A stretch of DNA of 21,490 nt from Rodentolepis nana (lineage: Eukaryota; Platyhelminthes; Cestoda; Cyclophyllidea; Hymenolepididae). Under the pieces are notes generated by a model that did not search any database, had not been told where the DNA came from, and saw only the letters and a program-made list of their open reading frames with translations. Below, piece by piece: positions 11,046 to 19,228 of this stretch; position 1 is the first letter of the stretch; each line of letters starts with the position of its first letter. The position numbers and the translations under genes were made by a program. Location: NCBI GenBank assembly GCA_900617975.1, contig UZAE01012540.1, forward strand, positions 16,492 through 37,981, given 5' to 3'.

Positions 11046-12304
11046 CTACAAGAAGACGAGAATTGACTTGAAATGGTAAGAAAAAACGGAGCAAAATAAA
11101 TGGTCCACGAACTGAGAAGCATGGTTTATCTTGGCTGAAAATCCCACATAGTTCTCTATTGCCAACCAGCTACTTTAAGCCGAAACCAACCATATCCATA
11201 ACCAACCACTTGATCAAAACGCCTGTTCAATATGGCCCCGGTATCGAGATAACCATCCGACTCAGGTTCCTGGGAAACAACTTTTGATATTCACCTTTTT
11301 TTGAACTTAGAACATGACGTATTTGGCTATAGCTGATGAATCCCAATTTCAAATGAACCAAGACCCTTCAGCTACACTGCCTTCATTCTAACCCTTGGTG
11401 GTGGTTGGAACACCACTTATCGGAATGCCACCTCAGATATTGACAACAGGCTCAGTTCGAAAAACCTTACTTCAAAAATCCTACTTAATACCACCAGCAA
11501 ACATCCTTTGCAACTAAGACGAGAGGAGGAGGAGGAGGTGGTGGTAATTCCAATTAACATGAAATAAATTCCTCCCCTCCCCCCTCTCCCTCCCTCCCTC
11601 TTCCCAAGTCACTACCTCTCAGTTTCATCCATTCAAACTCATATGCACCAACCAATTTCATCAATAATGAAATATATAAATAAATGCGTGCCAATTGTAA
11701 CAGTGGCAAAACTTACTCCAATCTTTTGGCACGTATTGCATTAATCGTGGTAGTATTCAGAGGATAGTAATAGAGACAGAAAAGTGAAGGGGCCAGAAGT
11801 ATCATTGGCACAAAACTTATAATAAATCGGAGAGCATATCCTACCGTTGGAGGCTGATGGCACTGCACCATAGAATCATAGCCGAATAATCTAAATGGTA
11901 GAAGAAAGGGGATAAAATTGTCTCCAAATTTCCACAAATCTCGGAACTCAATAATAACACTCAAAATTAGGCAAGGCAAAGACCTTGCAATTTTGCCCAC
12001 TTTTGCAAACTAGGAAGTTTCCCAAACAATTAGCAAATTACCATTAACTCAATTCAATTGTATAAAAGTAGTCATTATCATCCAAAGCTCTCCATTTAAA
12101 CTCACTCCAAAACGCCCGCCGAAATTGCCACAGTGACACCCACAGCTAATTTGTTGCAAAATACAATGACAGAGTAGAAAACTGACTCCGAACGATGGCC
12201 ATTTTCCAATTCGAACGCATCAATTACATCAGGAAGCATTGACCTACAGAAAAAGGCAACGAGAAATCTCGGGGTTAATTTTCTTTCTACTCTATATTCG
12301 GTAA

Positions 12305-12338
<34 letters not shown>

Positions 12339-15300
12339 CCGCTGTTATTAGGACTATGAATTACCATGGTAGAAGCATTCCAACTGAGAGAGTAAGAGAG
12401 AACCAGATCATCATAAAGAAGAAGACAGCCAAATGAAGTCGTTCTGGTAAAAAGTAAAGCGCAGCCAAAAGCGGAAAGGTATTCTGCAAAGGTAGAAGAA
12501 AACGTATTTAATTTGTGAACAATTCTAAACAACTATACCAACAATTCCACCTAGGTTCATCTTGGTTCACTTATTGACATATTGACGCTAACAAAAAATA
12601 GGTCAGGACTATAATGCAGGTGGTAACAGTCAACAAAGGCTTTCAAACATAAGACATATTGTAAGACGTTAACTCTATTTTTATTTATATAACTGTATCA
12701 GTCACCCCGTTAAAATAAAAATAATTCGCTAAGCGACATAAACTCACGAAAATAGCAATTGCAGATGTCCATTTCTTGCCTATTTTTTTCAGCACAATTT
12801 GAGCAACTGGAATTAGGAGAATTGTAGCAAGCAGAAGGCTCATAATACCATAATTGAGGTAACTGGTCAACTTGAGAGAGTATGTCACATAAAGTGCCAG
12901 ATTGTTTTGACAGAACTAGGGAAGAGAAGAAATAGAAGTTAATTTATAAACAGCAAAAAAACCACCTCTTATCAGAAAGCAACAAGAAATAGATTTCTGG
13001 TTGGAACAATTACACTTCAAATATATCTGGAGGTTCATATTCGAACTATCAAGTGTTTATTAGGCAAGCACACACCTGCACAAGGAGTGAACCCGTTCGA
13101 AAATTCAAATGCGAGTTCTTTATGGTCCTTGACTTGAGCACAGTATGTAGTCATCAGTCACTGTCCATGCCCATTCTTATTCATCTACCTTATCTACACA
13201 ATGCGAAACAATAAAGACATCGGTATATATCCACTTCTACGTGAGAATGATTCAGTGATGTATGTAGACCCTAAACTTAATCACATGATGGTATTAACAT
13301 CGCAATCAAAAATTTTATGCATCGTATAACTAAAGCAGTATATCAGTAATGTGGAGCAGAAGTACATTTATTAAGTAAATTTGTTATTCATGTCAATATT
13401 ACATTATTACATTTAATTAAGGAAAACATTAATTGATCTACAATTATTATTAGAAAGAATAGAAACAAACCACTAGGTAAAATCAAGTAGTGTAGGGAAT
13501 TTCGCTAACTCTTTTTCTTCTTTTCATTTACTTTATTTTATTTTACTTTATTTTTTACTTTAACCACATTATTTGTAACGAAACGAACCTGTACAGCCAA
13601 TGAGAAAAACATGAAGAAACCCATGTGGAGGAGATAGGGCCTAAAAGTGAAAATTTTGCGTGCGGCCTTGAAGAAACCCTTCAAGGATCGGTCCTCTTTG
13701 TCCTCCTCTCCACCATTGACAGAAGTGTTAATCTCCTTGGTACCAAAGAAACAGATGGTAGAGCAGAATGTACCGAGTATACATGTCACTGCAGCTGCAA
13801 TCTTGTATGCCATGATCTAAACAGGTGAAACATACAATACATTTATACAATATTTCAAATGGCAGGCGTTTTGGCAGTCATCATTAGTCCGTTAGTTGAC
13901 TTCAGGCTTCACAGAGGGGGGGGGGGAACATCAAAGTAACAAAAACTCGATGGGTAACAGAAGTGTGATTCACAGATTTAAAATAGACAGACACAAAGGA
14001 AGAGAAAAGGGTGAGGTGAGTACAATGAAAATGACCGAATATGACCTACAGTGGAGTCATGGTAGTTAGAAGTCAGAAGTCAACTGCCGGTTTATAGACT
14101 TTTAAAATGGATGATTAAAGTGAATGTATTTATGTAAACTCTTAATATTATCGACCGCTTTCAAAATATAAGCAATATATGAGAACGATTCATTATTATT
14201 GACAAAATTTTAGAATTCAACAAAAGCACAATCTCTATGGAGATGGCGACACGATGAGGTAAACCTGATAGCAATAAAACGGAAAGCTTAAAATTCTCTT
14301 ATTTTGGCGACTAGTGACCTGCGAAAGGTTTTGCTTTGTCGTTGAATTTAATACTACTAGCTAAGCTTAATTAAGTTCGAGAAGTAGAACACCCCTGGAG
14401 TTGATTTTTAGAATTCACTTCTCTGTTCAATGAAGCAAAGTGTCAATATAAAAGTATGTTAATTCACTCCAAATTTATAACAAGTTTAGTATCCATCAGG
14501 TTAGCAGATAGACAAGTGTATTAGCTGTACATTAATAAATGAGGGATTGTAACACAAATTAGTTATACATTTTCGAGACCAAATATGTAAATGTCCTTAT
14601 TAACAATCAACATTCTTAAGTAATTGCCTAACTTGAATCTCTTCGAAATATCTCATCAATAGGCACAGCTGGGGTGGTGGTGGTGGTGATACTTTACACG
14701 ACCTGAAGTATGTAGAAGCGGGGCTTGTGAAATTCATTACATTCGTCGAACTGTAATACTTTACTGCTACAATAATTCAAAGTCCATTTAGGGAAAACGT
14801 CTTGGAGTACTCACACCACATGTCTTGGAGTTTACTTAGATGTAATTCGAATTGTGCCACCCCCTTTACTAGCCTGGATAAACAAGTGTTTTTGGCCAAT
14901 GTGCTCACTGGAAGTGGGTAGATGAGCACATTAACCATCACATCACAGGCGAACATTTTGACTCCTGGTTAGTTTATTTGCCACATCATGAATTCTGGAA
15001 TATTCGGTGTGTTGGAATTATTTGTTACTTGCTTAACCAATCCATTTTGTCATAGCCACTTTTCATCTTATAACCTCAAACCTATCTGTAATTAAGTGGT
15101 AATTCCTAGCTAAACACAGTGACATTATCAGACGAGAATTTAACTGTCTCATCTATAATTCGATCATAATTTGTTTAATGATGAGGACAATTTATTGTTG
15201 CTAATTTAATGAATGATTATTGCCAAACATATCCACACGCTAGCCTCACACATTTCAAACAATTAAACACCGAAACCCATACAAATTATGTTACCTACTC

Positions 15301-17290
15301 CATGAAACATGCACTCATACTTACTTTGCATTGAGAACTCCATCCACTGAACTCCTAACTTCTTTAATCATCCATTCCTAAGTGCCACTCTGCGTAGTAT
15401 TCTAATACGTCAAATGATCCAATTGTAAGATGATGATTCCTCTAGTCGCTTCTCAATGGAAAATTAGCTAACTTTATAAATACGGCCTCGTCATCACAAC
15501 CCAAATCCCACTCTCAAAAAACAAAATGATTGTCCAATTTCCCTCCAATTCAGTTATTCAACATCTCCTCCTCAGCCCCTCCTCCATTCCCACTTATGGT
15601 ACATTTCATCAATAAATCCGCGATCCAACTAAACTCCTTATCTTCTCATTTGGAGAAAAAAAAACTGTTGTAACCTCTCATAAGCGCATAAGGGGATATC
15701 TCTGAGAAAAACTTAGATGGGCTCTTCAAGTTACTTTAGTGTCATCACTAAAACCTCCCTGAGGTTATTTTATTTATTTATTAGAATATTAAATAAGTTT
15801 TAGTTTTCTAATCGTAAAAAAAGCCTGCTTCTCCAAAATTGAAGCGACGAAAAACAGCTTTGGAATTTGTGTAACACACACACACATTCTGCCAAACATT
15901 TTGGTTGATAAATATCATCGGTGTGGTGGGCTACTTCACTAACTGAGTGTGTGCAAAAAGGCCTCGAATCCAGGACCTCTGATTTGGCAGACCGGCACAA
16001 AAACACAGTAGATCATTACATCTTCGAACACAAATCGAAAAGGAAAGGTCGCATGATTGAAAGCTCTTATTCGATCTACTAAATTACCAAAAGTGTGTAG
16101 ACGGATCTCAAACCAATTTCGTGACTCACCGGAAAAAGACATTCTCTTTATCAAACTAATACCTTTTTTTGAAATCATCACCATTTTACATTATTACATT
16201 CAGTTCTCTTCCTCTACTCTTGCATTGAAAAGAAAACAAATGGAATTGGGATGATATGACGGAACACTCAGTTAAGTCAAGTGTTCAATGTGCTGTGAAC
16301 ACCACTCAGGAAACCAGTGTTTAAAGCTTGCATTTTGAAATACTGGAATACGATCCATCAGGTAAAGAATAGGAAAAAAACCGCCTGATTCCAGAATTCA
16401 GACTAAAGGAAAAGTTTTGAAAACTCATCCTATTTCTCGAAATGGGTAAAATGCGGTGATTCAACTCTTCTTAAAGAAAAGCTTTGCTTTGTAGTAAATC
16501 TTTTAACTATTCAAAAAGGTATTGAAAATTATTTTAGAGATGAGGAATAATGCATTAATGATGAGTTCGACTTCAAATGAGGCAATTTCATCCATTTATC
16601 TTCTAATTTAGCTTTCTCTAAATAATCTGAAGTATTGGTCTTTGGGTAGATAAACCATTTCTAGAATCAACGCATATAATGAGCATAAAAAGCCTACAAA
16701 ATGGCACAGTCACGTGAGAATTTTCATATTATCCCCTAAATAGTAAAGTTTGCTGTGATTTAAAATCAGGATGAGGTAACGAGCGTATCCTGCGTTTCGG
16801 TATGACGTTTACCATGGGAGGTTAAGCATAGAGTAATCTAAAGGCAACTATATATGAAGATCCCCAGCTATTTAAATGCCCAAGAAAGTGATGAATTAAC
16901 GATAAACGTAGGAGTTCGGAAAGGCGTAATTTGATTAGAAACATAGTATGAACGCTCAGAGAGAGGCAAATATTATCAAGAACTAACACAAAACTCATAC
17001 CAACAAGTTCTATTATGAGATTTCAAGCAATTTGAGATATTTAAAGTAAATGCTTTTGAGCAATTAGGCATTGATTTAATGGAATTCTATCAAATTACCA
17101 ACACAACCCAATACCAATGCAAAGAAGCTCAAACATAAATGACATACCTCGGCATCTTTTGAAGCTTTTTGAGGAGATGAAGTGACGCGGTCAGACGTTT
17201 GCTCACAACTTGCAACAGACCGATAAGGTCCAATTATCGATCCAAACACGCCCACGCCTAGAAGAATGGCCATTGATTCCGAGAACATAC
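10985..17290 (-). CDS. MFSD2A: MFSD2-family lysophospholipid symporter paralog (gene 2, exons 4-10; 5' part outside window)
   Basis: Exons in transcript order are 17290-17148, 13816-13589, 12915-12748, 12483-12365, 12243-12106, 11890-11717 and 11045-10985: 1031 nt, the last 342 residues and a stop. All junctions are GT-AG and in phase. Lengths of five consecutive exons are identical to gene 1 (228, 168, 119, 138, 174 nt). Protein identity is about 68% in exon 5 and 80% in exon 8 by my count. It keeps LLPWSMLPDVID, FCNKLAVGV and a Cys in each of the two extracellular loops, so it looks functional rather than a pseudogene. Exons 1-3, which should encode the first three membrane segments and the TDP motif, were not found between 17291 and 21490; intron 3 probably runs off the window. 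The gene lies upstream of gene 1 on the same strand, so the pair is a tandem duplication. Role inferred: sodium-coupled lysophosphatidylcholine uptake. Confidence 0.9.
11521..11545. repeat. (GGA)n/(GGT)n simple repeat
   Basis: An imperfect trinucleotide repeat of GGA turning into GGT. It lies in intron 9 of gene 2. Confidence 0.85.
11569..11609. repeat. C-rich polypyrimidine tract
   Basis: A nearly pure C/T run with CCCTCCC-type repeats on the plus strand, so G/A-rich in the direction of gene 2 transcription. Low-complexity DNA inside the intron. Confidence 0.8.
11717..11890 (-). CDS. MFSD2A: Gene 2 exon 9: last extracellular loop and TM12
   Basis: LFGYDSMVQCHQPPTVGYAL, then TM12 ending YYYPLNTTT. 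It is the same length and phase as gene 1 exon 9; donor GA|GTAAGT. The conserved Cys of the loop is kept. Confidence 0.92.
12106..12243 (-). CDS. MFSD2A: Gene 2 exon 8: SMLPDVID motif, TM11
   Basis: SMLPDVIDAFELENGHRSES followed by a helix with FCNKLAVGVTVAIS. 36 of 45 residues match gene 1 by my count. Donor GA|GTGAGT, the same as gene 1. Confidence 0.93.
12306..12336. repeat. (TA)n microsatellite
   Basis: 31 bp of uninterrupted alternating T and A in the 121-bp intron 7 of gene 2. Confidence 0.97.
12365..12483 (-). CDS. MFSD2A: Gene 2 exon 7: TM9-TM10
   Basis: 39 codons plus two bases. NTFPLLAALYFLPERLHLAV, then a helix ending SVGMLLPW. Boundaries are TTTGCAG|AAT and TG|GTAATT. The short downstream intron carries a (TA)n tract. 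Confidence 0.92.
12748..12915 (-). CDS. MFSD2A: Gene 2 exon 6: TM7-TM8
   Basis: 56 codons. It starts FCQNNLALYVTYSLKL after CCCTAG and ends IAIF|GTGAGT, with the conserved basic VLKKIGKK loop. Confidence 0.92.
12916..13588 (-). other. Gene 2 intron 5 (673 bp)
   Basis: AT-rich intron. A T-rich low-complexity run of ACTTTATTTT-like units occupies about 13508-13562. No coding or mobile element seen. Confidence 0.75.
13589..13816 (-). CDS. MFSD2A: Gene 2 exon 5: TM6, cytoplasmic loop, TM7 start
   Basis: 76 codons, the same length as in gene 1. IMAYKIAAAVTCILGTF helix, FFGTKEINT, acidic GGEEDKED loop, SLKGFFKAARKIFTFRPY. Boundaries are TGTTTAG|ATC and CAG|GTTCGT. Confidence 0.92.
13853..14104 (-). 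repeat. 300-bp repeat family, copy R1 (inverted, 5' truncated)
   Basis: In minus orientation it reads from the AAAGTCTATAAACCGGCAG block through AGTTGACTTCTGACTTC, the CACCTCACC block and the variable C-tract to CGCCTGCCATTTGA. It lacks the first ~60 bp present in the plus-strand copies. The C-tract shows as 11 G at 13916-13926. Confidence 0.75.
14672..14689. repeat. (GGT)n microsatellite
   Basis: About six GGT units in intron 4 of gene 2. Confidence 0.9.
15958..16020 (-). mobile_element. Degenerate tRNA-derived SINE-like head
   Basis: The minus strand contains GAGGTCCTGGATTCGAGGCC, close to the T-arm/box B form GGTCCTGGGTTCGAATCC of tRNA-derived SINEs. About 25 nt before it stands a decayed TGATCTACTGTGTTTTTGTG, resembling a box A region of the TGGTCTAGTGGTTAAG type. 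The copy is too mutated to be an active tRNA or SINE. Chance similarity is possible. Confidence 0.4.
17148..17290 (-). CDS. MFSD2A: Gene 2 exon 4: TM5 and extracellular loop
   Basis: Acceptor TTCTAG|GT, then MFSESMAILLGVGVFGSIIG, then a Ser/Thr-rich loop with one Cys, ending GAG|GTATGT. It is three codons shorter than gene 1 exon 4 and carries no N-x-S/T sequon. The phase demands a preceding exon ending in one base, as in gene 1, so its ATG is internal and not a start. Confidence 0.88.
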
Positions 17291-17788
17291 CTAGAATAGA
17301 AAATGGGTATATTTCAGCGAAATACTTCTAAAATTGAATATAGGCCGATAAGTTGATACTTTGATCAAACTATTGCTGAAAATTTATTTGCTTATTCCTT
17401 AATTATATGTAATTGCCGAAATTAATAAGTGCCCAAAATGAAAATGACCATTCTTTAAGATAGAATAGACCCAAGTCTACTTATAAATCTGCGTATTCTA
17501 TTTCGGCCAAAAGGAGGTAGTGAGAATACAATACAAATTAAGAGATATAGGGCATTCTGTTTCATAACTCTTTCCAGTTATTTATCTATGTTGTTTGGAA
17601 TTGCAATTAATTTTCGTGCATTTTGACCTTATTGTCGCAACGGGTCATATTATAACGATGTTTGCATTAAATTTAAAATTAGGTTAATTAGATAACTTAG
17701 CATTCGACTCGCAATCGCAATTTTGCTGCCTGACACTCACACACCAGGGTTGCGATGTGAAACTCAACACTCCATTCCTTCTTCCACG

Positions 17789-18006
17789 GGGTGTGCGATA
17801 GACTTACTTCCACGTGGTGCTCCCTGGGCAACGCAAACTCATGCGGCAGAAAAGTCTATGAACCGGCAGTTGACTTCTGAGTTCAAAATACCATCACCCC
17901 ACTGCATGTCATATTCGACCCCATACACAGTACTCATCTTACCTTTTATCTGCCTTCGTGTCTGTCCGTCTCTTTTACATCTTTGAAACCCTCTTCTGTT
18001 ACCCCC
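17789..18006 (+). repeat. 300-bp repeat family, copy R2
   Basis: Starts GGGTGTGCGATAGACTTAC, followed by CCACGTGGTGC, GGGCAACG, AAAAGTCTATGAACCGGCAG, TTGACTTCTGAGTTC and CACCCCACTGCATG blocks, ending in TTCTGTTACCCCC against an N. Sequence from about 17726 may belong to the same insertion. An open frame here (17723-17986) is a by-product of the repeat. Confidence 0.8.
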
Positions 18007-18008
18007 NA

Positions 18009-18230
18009 GGGGAAGGAACATCAAAGTGAAAAAATATCGANCTGACTTCGAACTTCACAGAGAGGAAGGAACATCAAAGTGAAAAAATATCGAGAGGGGG
18101 GGGGGAGGAACAGAAGAGTTTCAGGGTAGAAAAAAGGTGAGGTGAGTACTGTGGGAAGATGTCGAATATGACATACAGTGAGGTGGTGGTAATTTAAAGT
18201 CAGAAGTCAATTGCCGGTTAATAGACTTTT
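18009..18230 (-). repeat. 300-bp repeat family, copy R3 (inverted, next to R2)
   Basis: Reverse-oriented copy facing R2, forming an inverted pair. It includes a 30-bp direct duplication (18011-18040 and 18064-18093) on either side of the N at 18041, a 10-G tract at 18096-18105, and ends at the AAAGTCTATTAACCGG block where the (TA)n tract begins. Like R1 it lacks the 5' 60 bp. Confidence 0.75.
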
Positions 18231-18231
18231 N

Positions 18232-18280
<49 letters not shown>
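18232..18280. repeat. (TA)n microsatellite
   Basis: 49 bp of alternating T and A directly after an N, between repeat copy R3 and the LINE fragment. It sits where the 3' end of the minus-strand LINE fragment would be. Confidence 0.97.
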
Positions 18281-18281
<1 letters not shown>

Positions 18282-18283
<2 letters not shown>

Positions 18284-18390
18284 GTTGAACTAGTGGTTAA
18301 GTGGTCTGAGAGAGTGGATGCAAAAAAGCACTGGAAGGCAAGATGATGATGGTAGACGGAGTGGGGAATTTCGTTCCAGATTTCAACCAC
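18282..18390 (-). mobile_element. LINE reverse-transcriptase C-terminal fragment
   Basis: The minus strand encodes VVEIWNEIPHSVYHHHLAFQ, then CFFASTLSDHL. This matches the end of many non-LTR retrotransposon ORF2 proteins (R-V-V-x-x-W-N-x-L-P-x-x-V ... F-K-x-x-L-D-x-H-L). The frame is closed by stops just upstream and no RT catalytic box is nearby, so it is a short 5'-truncated or decayed remnant. A TA tract follows its 3' side, as in LINEs with microsatellite tails. The plus strand reads GTGGTTAAGTGGTCTGA, which could alternatively be taken for a tRNA-like box A. Confidence 0.5.
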
Positions 18391-18603
18391 CTAATTCACT
18401 TCATTCTTTCATTCAATGACATTCAAATACCGCTTTGCGTCGATTAGCTAGGCCAGGAAATGTCGAAATCACGAAAAAGGAGGAACTGCTCCCACTGACT
18501 CAATTCACACCCCGAAGGCAAATTTATCTAAGATGCTGGAAAAGCCATTTTATCAAGAATAAGAGTTAAGAGGGCATTTTCCTTGATATTATTTTAAAGT
18601 ACC

Positions 18604-18913
18604 TGGGGTGTGTGATAGACTTACCTCCACGTGGTGCATTCTGGGCAACGTATACTCATACGACAAAAAAAGTCTATTAACCGACTGTTGACTTCTGACT
18701 TCAAACTACCATCACCCCACTATATGACATATTCGACTTTTCTCGCAGTACTCACCTCACCTTTGTGTCTGTCTCTTTTACATCTTTGAAACACTCTTCT
18801 GTCCCCCCATCTGGACTCATTCACGTCCATGTTCCTTCCCCTCTGTTAAGCCTGAAGTCAACTAAAGGGCTAATAATAACTATCAAAATGCCTGCCATTT
18901 GATATAAATAAAT
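18604..18913 (+). repeat. 300-bp repeat family, copy R4 (most complete)
   Basis: About 310 bp from TGGGGTGTGTGATAGACTTA to CTGCCATTTGATATAAATAA. It contains every block seen in the other copies and serves as the reference. Inside it GTTGACTTCTGACTTC and GAAGTCAACT are imperfect inverted repeats, and ATAGACTT / AAGTCTAT near the 5' end form a second pair. Confidence 0.85.
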
Positions 18914-19113
18914 GAATTTTAAAGCACCTCTAATCCCTAGTTCATAAATTCACACCTGAAAAATTCACTAAGGAGGTGCATTCTAATTTAATTAAAGTAG
19001 GAATTTTGAGAGAATAAGCGAGGGAAATTGACACCTCTCTCAAATTTCATTGGTTTAAATTTTGTCAGGAGTCTGACTTCCTGATCAGGTCACTGCTATC
19101 TAAGTTTGAACAN

Positions 19114-19228
19114 CCCCTCTCGATATTTTTTCACTTTGATGTTCCTTCCTCTCTGTGAAGTTCGAAGTCAGCTAAAGGGCCAGTGATAACTATCAAAACG
19201 CCTGCCATTTGATATAAATAAATAAATT
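19114..19228 (+). repeat. 300-bp repeat family, copy R5 (3' third only)
   Basis: Begins right after an N with CCCCTCTCGATATTTTTTCA and ends in the ATATAAATAAATAAATT tail. Its first 58 bp are the exact reverse complement of 18042-18099 in copy R3. Confidence 0.8.

Larger units (their letters stand above)
11046..11716 (-). other. Gene 2 intron 9 (671 bp)
   Basis: Contains a (GGA)n tract and a C-rich polypyrimidine tract on the plus strand. A short open stretch at about 11165-11250 on the minus strand follows a fair acceptor but is in the wrong phase. Nothing else supported. Confidence 0.6.
13817..17147 (-). other. Gene 2 intron 4 (3331 bp)
   Basis: Holds one inverted copy of the 300-bp repeat family at its left end, a (GGT)n tract, a C-rich stretch at about 15230-15650, a short (CA)n tract at 15873-15885 and a degenerate tRNA-like signature near 15958-16020. 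The open frames at 15800-16254 fall on that SINE-like area and are not genes. Confidence 0.75.

Noticed and set aside
11165..11250. A minus-strand acceptor TTTCCCAG followed by an open stretch beginning EPESDGYLDTGAIL, considered as the gene 2 C-terminus
   Set aside because: The phase does not match the donor of exon 9 (it needs one base before the first codon). The exon at 11045-10985 has the right phase and the same opening bases as gene 1.
11470..11550. Acceptor CTCGTCTTAG at about 11519 as an alternative last exon of gene 2
   Set aside because: The resulting tail is hydrophobic and unlike the polar tail of gene 1; the pyrimidine tract is explained by the simple repeat.
15800..16254. Three overlapping ORFs in gene 2 intron 4
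   Set aside because: They overlap one another on both strands, lack splice-linked partners and fall on the tRNA-like repeat.
17286..17288. ATG in gene 2 exon 4 as the start of a short gene
   Set aside because: It sits right behind a splice acceptor and aligns with an internal Met of gene 1 following the split Arg codon.
17723..17986. 87-codon plus-strand ORF as a gene
   Set aside because: It lies within the 300-bp repeat copy R2, and the same peptide pieces recur in the other copies, so it is repeat sequence.
18121..18390. 89-codon ORF with a long Tyr-Ile run as one protein
   Set aside because: It is a chance fusion of a LINE fragment, a TA microsatellite (read as Y-I repeats) and an inverted repeat copy.
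18604..18913. Hammerhead ribozyme in the 300-bp repeat, as known in some flatworm SINE-like elements
   Set aside because: No CTGATGA core motif was found on either strand of the copies, only an isolated GAAAC.
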